NCBI RefSeq assembly: GCF_000316575.1
Contig: NC_019682.1
Location: 6,187,501 to 6,251,500 of the forward strand
Direction: 5' to 3'
Length of the DNA stretch: 64,000 nucleotides
Source: Calothrix sp. PCC 7507
Lineage (GTDB): Bacteria; Cyanobacteriota; Cyanobacteriia; Cyanobacteriales; Nostocaceae
A model generated the notes under the pieces. The model worked only from the letters and a program-made list of their open reading frames with translations, searched no databases and was not told the origin of the DNA. The translations under genes and the position numbers were made by a program. Below, piece after piece: positions 54,714 through 63,903 of this stretch (within the stretch, counting starts at the first letter, position 1; each line of letters begins with the position of its first letter).

Positions 54714-55130
54714 ATGCCGTTGATTGCTATTACACGCTTACGTCTGAGGTTTCACCGCTATTTGCCTTCATTCATCTTCTACACCCTCCTTTCTACATGG
54801 CAGGCTCAACGCGCACCGGGTAATCTCGGCATTAGCTTGTTGATTGATGCCAATCGCACATATTGGACGCGAACTGCTTGGCAAAGTGAAACAGCCATGT
54901 ATGCGTTCAGACAAGCAGCAAGTCACGGACAGGCGATGCTGAAACTGATCGAGTGGTGTGATGAGGCATCAGCCGTACATTGGATACAAGAAACGCCTGA
55001 TCTGCCTGGTTGGGATGAGGCACACCGCAGGATGCTAAAAGAGGGGCATCGCTCCCCTGTCAGGCATCCTTCGGCAGCTCATATTGCTGATGAAATTGCT
55101 GCACCAAAAACTATTATGAGCATTTTTTAA
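54714..55130 (+). CDS. DUF3291-like protein (dimeric alpha-beta barrel)
   Basis: A 138-aa protein resembling DUF3291/spheroidene monooxygenase-like proteins: ITRLRLRFHRYLPSFIFYTL, QRAPGNLGISLLIDANRTYWTRTAWQSETAMYAFRQAASHG and HPSAAHIADE. The fold is the dimeric ferredoxin-like barrel seen in monooxygenases. Reaction unknown. It lies next to an AraC regulator. The family name is given from memory. Confidence 0.65.
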   Translation: MPLIAITRLRLRFHRYLPSFIFYTLLSTWQAQRAPGNLGISLLIDANRTYWTRTAWQSETAMYAFRQAASHGQAMLKLIEWCDEASAVHWIQETPDLPGWDEAHRRMLKEGHRSPVRHPSAAHIADEIAAPKTIMSIF

Positions 55131-55191
55131 ATAGGCAACCGAGTTAAGTATTAGCAACTCAATTCAGCCAAAACTAATTTAGGTAAAAATT

Positions 55192-55437
55192 ATGGGTATT
55201 TGGGACAAAATTAAGAACTCTATTAAAGAATCTATTTCTGTAGATATTCTGAATGAATGTCCTAATTGTGGAGCTTCTGACAAAGACCCCACAAAAGTTG
55301 ACAAGATTAAAGGTTGGGAAATTCCAGTATTTAATCCAGATCATAATCCTACTTTTCCTAAGAAAAGTATCAAGTACAGTTGTAGTTGTAAAGTATGTGG
55401 TCATAAGTGGACAAAAACAAAATTTGTTAGGCACTAA
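55192..55437 (+). CDS. Small zinc-ribbon protein, first gene of a four-gene cassette
   Basis: An 81-aa protein with CPNCG near residue 23 and CSCKVCG near residue 68, i.e. two paired cysteine knuckles of a zinc ribbon, and a basic C-terminus (WTKTKFVRH). The N-terminus (MGIWDKIKNSIKESISVDIL) is amphipathic. No family recognised. It starts a run of four small AT-rich genes to 56457 in the same direction. Confidence 0.7.
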   Translation: MGIWDKIKNSIKESISVDILNECPNCGASDKDPTKVDKIKGWEIPVFNPDHNPTFPKKSIKYSCSCKVCGHKWTKTKFVRH

Positions 55438-55507
55438 ATATGTTGGTTTTCACTACACATCTGAAAGTATAAACATAGCAAATTTGGATAACAAATAGGA
55501 AGCAGTG

Positions 55508-55732
55508 ATGAATAGAAAAGCGTTTACCGTTACAAAAAGTTGGGGTAATTGTTATATCCGCGTCAAGAGCATTGCTACAGGTAATCTCTACGACGTTCGC
55601 TATACAAGTCAAATTGGTGCTGATGATGGAGATACAGTTAGCGTCCTCATCGATGGCAATGAAAATTGGAAAACTATCATCAATGAGCGAACAGGAAACT
55701 CTGCAACTGTATCCAGCATTAGCCGTGTGTAA
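55508..55732 (+). CDS. Small beta-rich protein, cassette gene 2
   Basis: A 74-aa soluble protein from ATG 55508 (ATG 55505 is also in frame): MNRKAFTVTKSWGNCYIRVKS, then DVRYTSQIGADDGDTVSVLIDG and NSATVSSIS. The alternating hydrophobic pattern suggests a small beta barrel or sandwich. No family recognised. It follows the zinc-ribbon gene by 70 bp and is 12 bp before the next gene. Confidence 0.6.
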   Translation: MNRKAFTVTKSWGNCYIRVKSIATGNLYDVRYTSQIGADDGDTVSVLIDGNENWKTIINERTGNSATVSSISRV

Positions 55733-55744
55733 ATCGAACTTAAT

Positions 55745-56038
55745 ATGTTTTTACTTACTACTATCAATGCTTTTGGAATTTTATGGGCTGCTTTTCTATG
55801 GGGAATTGCAGGAGTTTGTGCAGGTTTACTAGTAGCACTACCAGTCTTCATCATCGTTTTATCTATACAAAATGATAACGGAGATACAGCATATAGAGTT
55901 ACGGCTTTTGTTGTTGCTGGAGTTGTTTTAATGGGAATTTTATTTGGTGGAATGTTTGAGTTTGAAAAACAGTTAAAAGAGCAGGAAAAATCCTCTTATT
56001 TACCAACTCAAATATCATTTTTTATAAGTCTTAATTAA
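55745..56038 (+). CDS. Small membrane protein, cassette gene 3
   Basis: A 97-aa protein with two or three membrane segments: an N-terminal span pair (INAFGILWAAFLWGIAGVCA / GLLVALPVFIIVLSI) and VTAFVVAGVVLMGILFGGMF (about 51-71), a cytosolic acidic/lysine tail (EFEKQLKEQEKSS) after. ATG 55745 follows 12 bp after the previous stop, so coupling is likely. No family recognised. Confidence 0.65.
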   Translation: MFLLTTINAFGILWAAFLWGIAGVCAGLLVALPVFIIVLSIQNDNGDTAYRVTAFVVAGVVLMGILFGGMFEFEKQLKEQEKSSYLPTQISFFISLN

Positions 56039-56094
56039 TTTTGTTTAATTACTTGTATAAACTTTCCATAAAACCGATTAAGAAAGCTATTTTT

Positions 56095-56457
56095 ATGGCA
56101 GCATCCAACAAAAGAGAAGCTAAAGAGCAAGCACGTTCAGCTATTAATAAATGGGCTTTAGGATTTGCAAGTGTGGCTTGGATTCCAGGTTCTCATTATC
56201 TAATGACTGGAGGCGATGTGACAATGGTCATCCAAGTCGGGTCAATTTTTGATGTTGATATAGACAAAACTCAAGCTGGGGCAGTATTTACTACAATAGC
56301 AGCTCCACTTATTGGTAGTAAAGTTGCACACTCAGTCCTTGATTTTGTTCCCATCTTTGGCTGGGCAGCAAAATCAGCAGTAGCTGCTGGAGTTACAAAA
56401 GCTGTTGGTGAAGCACTTATCGTGTACTTCAATGACTGTTCAAATCTTCCTGAATAA
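56095..56457 (+). CDS. DUF697-like membrane-associated protein, cassette gene 4
   Basis: A 120-aa protein from ATG 56095 (an in-frame TTG start at 56041 is also open). WIPGSHYLMTGGDVTMVIQVGSIFDVDIDKTQ, then VLDFVPIFGWAAKSAVAAGVTKAVGEALIVYFNDC resemble DUF697, the membrane-associated helical domain often attached to or encoded next to small GTPases (YcjX/YcjF type). No GTPase is in the cassette. The N-terminus MAASNKREAKEQARSAINKWALG is basic and amphipathic. Confidence 0.65.
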   Translation: MAASNKREAKEQARSAINKWALGFASVAWIPGSHYLMTGGDVTMVIQVGSIFDVDIDKTQAGAVFTTIAAPLIGSKVAHSVLDFVPIFGWAAKSAVAAGVTKAVGEALIVYFNDCSNLPE

Positions 56458-56547
56458 TTCTCTAGACAAATATGACTCTGCGTTGCTAGAGCTTGACCTT
56501 CCAATACTTGATGAAATATGGCAATCCTATTGTTGATAAGTTGATGA

Positions 56548-56592
56548 AGAAGCCAGAAGCCAGGATAATTCTATGTTCTGACTTCTGGCTCC
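56548..56592. terminator. Convergent hairpin between DUF697-like and catalase genes
   Basis: AGCCAGAAGcCAG (from about 56551) pairs with CTGaCTTCTGGCT (to about 56591) with one mismatch. It lies between convergent genes and may terminate on both strands, but neither side has a long T-run. Confidence 0.5.
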
Positions 56593-56615
56593 GCAGAAAA
56601 CAGGCGACTAATGAT

Positions 56616-58112
56616 TTAAGCTTTTACTGGCCGTGGATTGTCCTGTTGGTTCTGTTGCAGCAGGCTGGGGTCAATTTCGATGTTTAATGCTTGAGCAACG
56701 CGCTGACCGTAATCTGCATCAGCCCGGAAGAATTGCTGTAGTTGGCGCAGTTGGATATCTTTTTGTGCGCCACTCAGCGCCCCAGCGATCGCCTGTGCTG
56801 TCCGATTCTTCTCTTCTTCTGAAAAAATCCGCCACAGGTTCCCGGCTTGGGTGTAGTCATCTTGATCGCGGGATTCATAGCGATCGGCAACTACATCGCC
56901 CAGATGTAGCCCTGGATCTCGATATTCAGGCGCTTCTTTGGGAGTGCTGCTGTCGCTGTTGGGATAGTAATTGGGGCTACTGCCACCATAACCTGTTGAC
57001 AAAGCACCGTCTCTCTGGTAGTGATTTACCGGGCTGTGGGGGTGATTGACGGGTAATTGCTGGTAGTTGGTGCCGATGCGGTAACGCTGTGCATCAGCAT
57101 AGGACATTAATCGTGCTTGTAGTACTTTATCAGGGCTGGGGCCAATACCGGGGGGAAACGCACCAGGGCTAAATGCGGCTTGTTCTACTTCCGCAAAATA
57201 GTTTTCAGGATTGCGGTTTAGTTCTAGAATACCGATTTCTATTAGTGGGTAGTCGGTATGAGGCCAAACCTTTGTGAGGTCGAAGGGATTCCATTGGAAG
57301 GTTTTCGCCTGTTCTTCAGTCATGATTTGGATTTTGACTGTCCAACTGGGAAACTCACCTCTGGCGATCGCTTCAAATAAATCCCGCTGGTGTGATTCCC
57401 GATCAATCCCAATCAAATTAGCCGATTCTTCTCCTGTCAAAGTCTTGACACCCTGACGAGTTTTAAAATGGAATTTAGTCCAGAACCGCTCACCTGCAGC
57501 ATTCACAAAAGATAATGTGTGGCTACCATAGCCATTCATGTGGCGATAACTGGCGGGTAAACCGCGATCGCTAAACAAAATTGTCACCTGGTGCAGCGAC
57601 TCCGGGTTTAATGACCAAAAATCCCACTGGGCGTTAGCATCCCGCAGGTTTGTTTGGGGATGGCGCTTTTGCGTGTGAATGAAATTGGCGAACTTATGCG
57701 GATCGCGGATGAAGAATACAGGCGTGTTATTACCCACTAAATCCCAGTTGCCTTCTTCAGTGTAGAATTTAACAGCAAAACCGCGCACATCGCGTTCTGC
57801 ATCCGCAGCACCTTTTTCTCCAGCGACGGTAGAGAAACGCAAAAATACCTCTGTTTGCTTGCCTGCTTCCGCGAGGAACTTCGCTTTGGTATATTCAGGA
57901 ATGGCACGGGTGAGGGTAAATGTCCCATAAGCACCAGAACCTTTGGCATGAACCACCCGTTCTGGAATCCTTTCTCTGTTGAACTGCTGCATCTGTTCTA
58001 AAAGCTGCACATCCTGGATCAACAGGGGGCCACGGGGTCCTGCGGTGATTGCATTCTGGTTATCAAAAATCGGAGAACCTGTTGCCGTCGTTAGCTTCTT
58101 GTCTTCAGTCAT
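56616..58112 (-). CDS. Monofunctional heme catalase
   Basis: Dismutates hydrogen peroxide. From ATG 58112 (498 aa; an in-frame ATG 36 bp upstream is less typical). His55 in [13 protein letters not shown] and Asn128 in [10 protein letters not shown] are the distal catalytic residues; Tyr in [14 protein letters not shown] (about 340) is the proximal heme ligand. The fold landmarks [15 protein letters not shown] and [10 protein letters not shown] are present. Small-subunit clade size. Many Nostocales use Mn-catalase, so a heme catalase may have been acquired. An inverted repeat lies at 58147-58196 upstream. Confidence 0.93.
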   Translation of the reverse strand: MTEDKKLTTATGSPIFDNQNAITAGPRGPLLIQDVQLLEQMQQFNRERIPERVVHAKGSGAYGTFTLTRAIPEYTKAKFLAEAGKQTEVFLRFSTVAGEKGAADAERDVRGFAVKFYTEEGNWDLVGNNTPVFFIRDPHKFANFIHTQKRHPQTNLRDANAQWDFWSLNPESLHQVTILFSDRGLPASYRHMNGYGSHTLSFVNAAGERFWTKFHFKTRQGVKTLTGEESANLIGIDRESHQRDLFEAIARGEFPSWTVKIQIMTEEQAKTFQWNPFDLTKVWPHTDYPLIEIGILELNRNPENYFAEVEQAAFSPGAFPPGIGPSPDKVLQARLMSYADAQRYRIGTNYQQLPVNHPHSPVNHYQRDGALSTGYGGSSPNYYPNSDSSTPKEAPEYRDPGLHLGDVVADRYESRDQDDYTQAGNLWRIFSEEEKNRTAQAIAGALSGAQKDIQLRQLQQFFRADADYGQRVAQALNIEIDPSLLQQNQQDNPRPVKA

Positions 58113-58146
58113 GCCGACGATCATTCCTTTGATTAAGGTTACTAAC

Positions 58147-58196
58147 ACTCATACTAATGATGAGATGCCTTTATTGTAGTCATAACGAGTATGAGT
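58147..58196. promoter_or_regulatory. Inverted repeat upstream of catalase gene
   Basis: ACTCATACT (58147-58155) and AGTATGAGT (58188-58196) are exact complements, 32 bp apart, starting 35 bp upstream of the catalase ATG on the minus strand. A further TATGTTAAACATA palindrome lies at about 58204-58216. These fit a peroxide- or redox-responsive operator, but the binder is unknown. Confidence 0.4.
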
Positions 58197-58298
58197 TAAT
58201 AAGTATGTTAAACATATTTTTATGATTGAGGTATGTGCTTTGAAACTCTATGTAGCAACTGTCTTACAAGTCAAGCGATCGCATACTAAAAATTGGCG

Positions 58299-59630
58299 TT
58301 AAGGATTTGCAGTATTCGGTAAATTTTCTATTAGAATGTTGTTCAGTGTCAACAGCCATTGATAGCACGGCTCGTCAATTGGCGCGATTTCTCTACGTTG
58401 CTGTGCCAAAGATTCTGTATAAGCTCTGAGCCAAGCCGCAGCAAGTTCTTGCTCTGTTGCAGTTTCTTCTATTAATGTACGGTGAAACTGTTCTTCAACC
58501 CATTTCTCAAAAGTAAGGATTTCAAGGGATATTGCGTAAGCGTCTTCAATCTCTTCACATCTAGGTTTCAATTCATCTAGTCGCTCAGGTTTAAGGCTTG
58601 TCACAAAGCCCGCCCGTCTAACAGCAGGATGCACTTCTAATTTTTCCGATAATTCTTCAATTTCATCGCGTAGATATGCTTTACCATACTTTGCATCCCA
58701 CGCTTCTACAATCTGCCTATCTTCTAAAAGTTCGATATCACCAACATTTCCATGTTTTTTATTAGCTGAACGCATTTGTGAAAGAGGTTTCAATAGACTA
58801 TTATCAAAGATTTGATAATCTTGCATTGCCTGCATCAAGCTATGCATAGAAATTTCCATTAAACGAGCCGCATAATCAGACTGATTAATATGACGCAGAA
58901 TCAGACTTAATGCAATTCCTCGATCAATCAATGATGATCCCAGAAATAAGTCAAGTTTTTCGATAACCTGCAAAGCCAACCTTCTAAAGTTATCGGCTTG
59001 GTTCAGTAATTGTGAAATAAAATAGCTTAATGCTGTTTCAGGAACAATTTGATCTTTCTCTATAGCTTCAACGATATTTACCCATTCAGAACGCGCACCT
59101 CGTATATTTGCTTTATACACAGATGAATATGGATAGTTTTCTGCCAGACTCCGTGTCATCATAAAACCATCTGCATTCAGTCTGAGTAACTCATATTTTC
59201 GTAGAACGGGTGTAATGTATTGCTTATCAAGAGAACGCATCGAAATTCCATCACACCATGAAAAATCTCTTTTGCTAGCGCTGCCTTTGTGCAATCTAAT
59301 ATTTTGTTCTGGCTCGATTGATTTGACACATAATTGTAGTATTGTCAAACCAACTAATGCTCTACCAACTTCGCTAGTTATTGACTGTACCAGTTTATCA
59401 AAAAGATATCTTTGTGCTTGTGTAAGTTGTGAAAAATCGATGTTTGAAGATTGATCTCTACAATATAAAATCTGTTTTTCTAAATAACTATTAGAGAGTT
59501 CTTGTGCTATTTTTCTATACCGTATTTTAGTAGCTTGATTCATCCCTCCTTCTGGAAAGGATTGAACTGTTCCATCAGGAAGAATTAATTCACTTCTGTT
59601 AAGATAAACTTTCAGATGTATCTCGTTCAT
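58299..59630 (-). CDS. Unrecognised partner of C5 methyltransferase (possible restriction endonuclease)
   Basis: A 443-aa protein of no recognised family. The start is ATG 59630, 9 bp after the methyltransferase stop, so the two are coupled. The N-terminus has a beta-hairpin-like VYLNRSELILPDGTVQSFPEGGMNQATKIRYR; the middle has GISMRSLDKQYITPVLRKYELLRL, LAENYPYSSVYKANIRGARSEWVNIVEAIE (conserved-looking); the C-terminus is helical. In type II restriction-modification systems such a partner is usually the cognate endonuclease, which are highly diverse, so this is the leading hypothesis. No PD-(D/E)xK or HNH motif is obvious. Confidence 0.6.
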   Translation of the reverse strand: MNEIHLKVYLNRSELILPDGTVQSFPEGGMNQATKIRYRKIAQELSNSYLEKQILYCRDQSSNIDFSQLTQAQRYLFDKLVQSITSEVGRALVGLTILQLCVKSIEPEQNIRLHKGSASKRDFSWCDGISMRSLDKQYITPVLRKYELLRLNADGFMMTRSLAENYPYSSVYKANIRGARSEWVNIVEAIEKDQIVPETALSYFISQLLNQADNFRRLALQVIEKLDLFLGSSLIDRGIALSLILRHINQSDYAARLMEISMHSLMQAMQDYQIFDNSLLKPLSQMRSANKKHGNVGDIELLEDRQIVEAWDAKYGKAYLRDEIEELSEKLEVHPAVRRAGFVTSLKPERLDELKPRCEEIEDAYAISLEILTFEKWVEEQFHRTLIEETATEQELAAAWLRAYTESLAQQRREIAPIDEPCYQWLLTLNNILIENLPNTANP

Positions 59631-59639
59631 ACAATATAG

Positions 59640-61613
59640 TTAGAGACTCTTGCGAAGTTGCACGCTTTTCGGATTCAGTGTAGGGAAAGCATAAGGAATT
59701 AAATACTCACCCATAGAAATTTGGGGGTTGGTATTGTGGCTTCTAACTTCATAGCCCATATTACGTAAAGACTGAAGATATAAAAATATATTTTCTTCTT
59801 TTACGCCCCACTGTTTTGCTAATTCTGTGGTTGTAAGTTGAGCAGCCGTACCAATACACCTTGTTATACATTGAACCACGCGCCAAAATGAATCAACTTC
59901 CCGTTGAGGATGAAAGTTCATGACTCCGCTAATGCGAGCGTTGTATTGATAGTAACCAGATAGTTGTACTAAATCTGCCTTGCCTGTCATCTCATTTAAC
60001 TTTTCTTCAAAAGCCTTCCAAAGAGATGTAAATATTTGTGTATCTAGCTCTTTAGCGCAAAGCTTTACTGAACGTGTCCCAAGAACCCACTCATCATAAC
60101 CAAAAGATGGATATACATCTATCACAAATTCATTCTCTTCTTTCCATATTTCATTAGTGCTAGCGGAAATTACCAAAAATGAATTATTTAAATCGTAGGT
60201 TAAGAAAATTTTTACACTTTCGGGAGATGCTTCTTTTGTCCATGAGAAATTTTCTTTGGATAAAAATCTGATAGTTTCTCCCTTGTCTTCATGGATAGAA
60301 CAAGTTAAGGATGAAATCTCACCTGTATTGGATAAATGTTCAATTGCTGTTTTAGCCTTTTGAGAATAAATCTTGGTTAACTGTCTTTTCCGTTGTCTAA
60401 ATCCTAATTTATGACTTTGAGATAGGTAGCTTAGATTAAAAGGCAATTTAACATTCATTACCTGGTCTAAAATACTGATAGCCAGGATTCTCGCCAGTTG
60501 AGGGGGAACTGAATTACCAATCTGCTCAATACAAACTTGTTGATTTCCCACAAGTTCATAATCATCAGGAATAGTTTGTAATCGTTTTAACTCAGCAATA
60601 GAAAATCTACGATTCTCCCAACTAAAAGGTCCAGTATATTGTCCACCTTGAGCTTTAATTGTGCGTACTGGTGTTTGTGGATCTGCTTTATAAAGAAAGT
60701 CAGAAAATTTCGATCTCCAACTAAAAATCGGATGGGGATAACCCATTTCTTTTGTATAAAAACTGTAGTTAAGTCCAGGCGGAATGTGTTCCAACAAATG
60801 TCCAAATCGTCCCCCTAGTCCCATTTCAACATCTGAAACAGCCGCATCTTTGATAGCTTGTGCGGCTGAATAATAAGACTGTTGATCGAGAGAGTCAGGT
60901 CCATGAGTAGGGTAGGGAAATAAATACTCTCCTTCCTTTAATCCCACAATAAACAAACGTTCTCGATGCTGAGGAACTCCGTAATCAGCTGCATCTAAAA
61001 TGCGAAAGTAGATTTTATAGCCAACCTCTTGAAAAGCTGCTTGAATTTCTTGCCAAGCTTCTCCTCCATTCGCTCCTGTGATTCCATATACATTCTCAAA
61101 AAGAAATCCTTTGGGTTGAAGTATTTTGAGAATGCGAACATATTCTTGAAAGAGTGTTCCTCTAGCATCTGTTGTTCCCAGTACACCAGCCGCTCTACGC
61201 CCAGCCGCAGAAAACGTTTGACATGGTGGACCTCCAATTACAAAATCGACTTTGAGATTTGGATCAGGTGAATAATTTCTAATATCAGTACAAATAGGTT
61301 GTGAGCCTGCTAGCCATTTTCCCGGTAGAGAGTTTTTCAATAATGTTTGAACATACTTATTTTCAAGTTCAACCATCTGAATTATTTGAAATCCAGAATC
61401 ATGAAACGCAATGTCTAGTCCACCACCACCGGAAAATAAACTAAGCGTTTTTACCGGAGCAACTCCCTGTTGTATCAAGCATTTACGGAGAGATTTACCA
61501 AAATTATCAGTCCATCCTGTCTCTTGTTTTACCTTCAGTTTAGCTAAAATATTCTGAAACCAATCTTTATTAGTTGCTTCAAAAATAGACAAGTCAAGAG
61601 ACAATTGGCGCAT
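59640..61613 (-). CDS. DNA (cytosine-5) methyltransferase with long C-terminal extension
   Basis: A 657-aa C5 DNA methyltransferase. Motif I SLFSGGGGLDIAF (58-70), motif IV GGPPCQTFSAAGRR with the nucleophile Cys131, motif VI FENV (172-175), motif VIII PQHRERLFIVG (214-224) and motif X IGNSVPP (365-371) are in order. The target-recognition part between VIII and IX is about 110 residues. Unusually, about 270 more residues follow, ending in a winged-helix-like stretch (TELAKQWGVKEENIFLYLQSLRNMG, about 600-625), absent from standard enzymes. It is 20 bp after the acyltransferase gene on the same strand. The partner gene lies 9 bp downstream. Confidence 0.88.
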   Translation of the reverse strand: MRQLSLDLSIFEATNKDWFQNILAKLKVKQETGWTDNFGKSLRKCLIQQGVAPVKTLSLFSGGGGLDIAFHDSGFQIIQMVELENKYVQTLLKNSLPGKWLAGSQPICTDIRNYSPDPNLKVDFVIGGPPCQTFSAAGRRAAGVLGTTDARGTLFQEYVRILKILQPKGFLFENVYGITGANGGEAWQEIQAAFQEVGYKIYFRILDAADYGVPQHRERLFIVGLKEGEYLFPYPTHGPDSLDQQSYYSAAQAIKDAAVSDVEMGLGGRFGHLLEHIPPGLNYSFYTKEMGYPHPIFSWRSKFSDFLYKADPQTPVRTIKAQGGQYTGPFSWENRRFSIAELKRLQTIPDDYELVGNQQVCIEQIGNSVPPQLARILAISILDQVMNVKLPFNLSYLSQSHKLGFRQRKRQLTKIYSQKAKTAIEHLSNTGEISSLTCSIHEDKGETIRFLSKENFSWTKEASPESVKIFLTYDLNNSFLVISASTNEIWKEENEFVIDVYPSFGYDEWVLGTRSVKLCAKELDTQIFTSLWKAFEEKLNEMTGKADLVQLSGYYQYNARISGVMNFHPQREVDSFWRVVQCITRCIGTAAQLTTTELAKQWGVKEENIFLYLQSLRNMGYEVRSHNTNPQISMGEYLIPYAFPTLNPKSVQLRKSL

Positions 61614-61633
61614 TGTTTTATGCTCTGAGATAT

Positions 61634-62482
61634 TTAATGTTGTTGATTGAGCAATACTAACTGGTCTAACTCTTGCTGCATCTGAGTAACAACTAATTCA
61701 TAACATTCATTAACATACTGGCGATCGCCCGCAGCTTCTCGTCCGTAGCGTGCAAACTTAATCGGTGGACAAACTCGCGTGTGGATAGGTACAGGTAAGG
61801 GGATATTAGGAAACGGGCCAAATGCTAATCCCCACGGTAATCCTAGATAAATGGGAAACACCACCGGATCAATGCCAAACAGCCAAGGCATCCCCCATTT
61901 ATGGAGTTGCTCTACAATTTTGTAAGCATCGGCCAGCACAAATAAAGTATCGTGAGCGCCGGAGGAAATCACTGGTACTATTGGTATATTTTCGCGCAGC
62001 GCTAGCTTGATAAACCCTTGGCGACCAGCAAAATATATCTGATTACGCAAAGAATGAGGTCGAAAGACATCTTCTGCACCACCAGGATAGACGAGTACAC
62101 TAGCTCCGGAGTTCAAAGCCGTATAAGCCATTTTAGGATGCGCTCTGACTGCTCCAGCTTTAGCGGCTAGTTGCGCTACTGGGCTAAAAACCTCCCAAGC
62201 TGTGGGGTGCATAAGACCGTAGATGGGTTTCTCCACACCAAATCGGCGAAACCAATCATACATCATCATCACCATATCAGGAGCCGCCAGACCCCCATTG
62301 TGGGAACCGACATAGAGGACTTTTTCATCGGGTGAGACATGCTCCCAGCCGCTAGTTTGCACTCGAAAATAGTAGTGATAAAACCACCCCAATAGCGGCA
62401 TGATGGATTCAATGAATCTTGGATCTCGCTCATCCAAAGACCATCCGAGTTTTGTCTTTTCGTGTTGTTGTGTATCTGACAT
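61634..62482 (-). CDS. DGAT2/PlsC-like acyltransferase
   Basis: A 282-aa membrane-associated acyltransferase. GSHNGGLAAPDMVMMM replaces the usual NHxxxxD motif, and YPGGAEDVFRPHSLRNQIYFAGRQGFIKLALRENIPIVPV is typical of the DGAT2/lysophospholipid acyltransferase group, as in the cyanobacterial Slr2103-like proteins. It acylates a lipid or quinone acceptor; the acceptor is not predictable. The hydrophobic stretch around 190-215 may sit in the membrane. A start in ATG 62482 gives a standard length. Confidence 0.85.
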   Translation of the reverse strand: MSDTQQHEKTKLGWSLDERDPRFIESIMPLLGWFYHYYFRVQTSGWEHVSPDEKVLYVGSHNGGLAAPDMVMMMYDWFRRFGVEKPIYGLMHPTAWEVFSPVAQLAAKAGAVRAHPKMAYTALNSGASVLVYPGGAEDVFRPHSLRNQIYFAGRQGFIKLALRENIPIVPVISSGAHDTLFVLADAYKIVEQLHKWGMPWLFGIDPVVFPIYLGLPWGLAFGPFPNIPLPVPIHTRVCPPIKFARYGREAAGDRQYVNECYELVVTQMQQELDQLVLLNQQH

Positions 62483-62489
62483 CCAGGAA

Positions 62490-62525
62490 TATTATCAGTT
62501 ATCAGTTAGCAGTTATCAGTAATCA
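62490..62525. repeat. STRR (TTATCAG)n between divergent genes
   Basis: About five tandem heptamers of TTATCAG/TTAGCAG type sit between the divergent acyltransferase and ddl genes. The promoters of both must lie in the following 110 bp. Confidence 0.85.
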
Positions 62526-62658
62526 GATTGATGGCTGCGTACTGATTGACAGTCTATTAGCCTTCACCCTATGTCTTTTATTTTACCAAATTCTTTCTTT
62601 TTACTTTTGCCTTGTTCGGTGATAGGCTAACTGCGTGACGAGTGTCGAGGTATTGAAG

Positions 62659-63759
62659 ATGAGTAAACTGCGGGTGGGGTTGCTGTTTGGTGGACGCTCT
62701 GGGGAGCATGAAGTTTCGATTAGTTCAGCAAGAGCGATCGCTACAGCTTTAAGTGCCCAGCCAAATGCTAGCAAATATGAAGTCCTGCCATTCTACATCC
62801 AAAAAGACGGCCGTTGGCTAGCAGGCGACTTACCCCAACAGCTTCTGGGTTCTGGCGCACCCCTGCTGGAATCCCCAAAAACACCCCAAGGGGAAAATCA
62901 TCTCACATCCAACCCGCAAAACCAAATCCTCAGCCGTTGGCAATCACCCTCTCAAGTCGCGGAAGTGGATGTTTGGCTGCCAATTCTTCACGGGCCCAAT
63001 GGTGAAGATGGTACAATTCAAGGCTTACTGACGTTAATGCAAGTCCCCTTTGTTGGTTCTGGGGTGTTGGGTTCAGCCTTAGGAATGGATAAAATCGCCA
63101 TGAAAATGGCATTTGATCAAGCTGGATTACCCCAAGTAAAATACAAAGCTGTCACAAGGGCGCAAGTTTGGTCAAATCCTTGTGTGTTTCCTAAACTTTG
63201 TGATGAAATTGAAGCAGCGTTGGGCTATCCTGCTTTTGTCAAGCCTGCTAACCTAGGTTCATCCGTCGGCATTGCCAAAGTGCGATCGCGTCAAGAATTA
63301 GAAGCCGCATTAGATAATGCAGCTGGTTATGATCGGCGGCTAATTGTAGAAGCCGGAGTTGTCGCTAGGGAAGTAGAATGCGCCGTTTTAGGCAACGATC
63401 AACCCCAAGCCTCTGTGGTGGGGGAGATTACTTTTGACAGTGATTTTTACGATTATGAAACTAAATATACTGAAGGCAGAGCAGACTTATTAATTCCCGC
63501 ACCACTCCCCGATAATATCAGCCGTCAAATCCAGGATATGGCTTTGCAAGCATTTGCCGCCGTTGATGCTGCTGGGTTGGCAAGAGTAGACTTTTTCTAT
63601 GTGGAAGCGACAGGAGAATTGCTAATCAACGAAATCAATACCTTTCCTGGTTTCACCGCCACTAGCATGTATCCTCAACTGTGGGCGCATAGTGGAATTC
63701 CCTTCCCAGAATTAGTTGATCGATTAATTCAACTTGCCCTAGAGAGATATTCTGTTTAG
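62659..63759 (+). CDS. ddl: D-alanine--D-alanine ligase
   Basis: ATP-grasp enzyme making D-Ala-D-Ala for peptidoglycan. From ATG 62659 (366 aa, [24 protein letters not shown]); a GTG at 62635 in frame is less likely. [55 protein letters not shown] and the C-terminal ATP-site [19 protein letters not shown] are all family motifs. The insertion after residue 60 ([13 protein letters not shown]) is typical of cyanobacterial and Ddl-II-type proteins. Confidence 0.95.
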   Translation: MSKLRVGLLFGGRSGEHEVSISSARAIATALSAQPNASKYEVLPFYIQKDGRWLAGDLPQQLLGSGAPLLESPKTPQGENHLTSNPQNQILSRWQSPSQVAEVDVWLPILHGPNGEDGTIQGLLTLMQVPFVGSGVLGSALGMDKIAMKMAFDQAGLPQVKYKAVTRAQVWSNPCVFPKLCDEIEAALGYPAFVKPANLGSSVGIAKVRSRQELEAALDNAAGYDRRLIVEAGVVAREVECAVLGNDQPQASVVGEITFDSDFYDYETKYTEGRADLLIPAPLPDNISRQIQDMALQAFAAVDAAGLARVDFFYVEATGELLINEINTFPGFTATSMYPQLWAHSGIPFPELVDRLIQLALERYSV

Positions 63760-63765
63760 GGCATT

Positions 63766-63838
63766 GGGGATTGGGGATTGGGGACTGGGGACTGGGGACT
63801 GGGGACTGGGGATTGGGGATTGGGGATTGGGGATTGGG
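63766..63838. repeat. STRR (GGGGATT/GGGGACT)n
   Basis: About ten tandem heptamers begin a few bases after the ddl stop codon. Two further short TTGACCC blocks follow at 63859-63873 and 63904-63921. Confidence 0.92.
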
Positions 63839-63875
63839 GAAGTGAGGGAGATATAATTCTTGACCCTTGACTCTT

Positions 63876-63903
63876 GTAGAGACGCGATTAATCGCGTCTC
63901 TAC
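63876..63903. repeat. 28-bp perfect palindrome
   Basis: GTAGAGACGCGATT and its exact complement make a palindrome with no loop, flanked on both sides by TTGACCC STRR units. It is a dispersed palindrome type common in Nostocales rather than a terminator. Beyond it to 64000 nothing is recognised. Confidence 0.85.

Noticed and set aside
55174-55434. Minus-strand 86-codon frame opposite the zinc-ribbon gene
   Set aside because: It has Tyr/Phe/Asn-rich AT composition typical of antisense frames, and the plus frame has the CxxC pattern.
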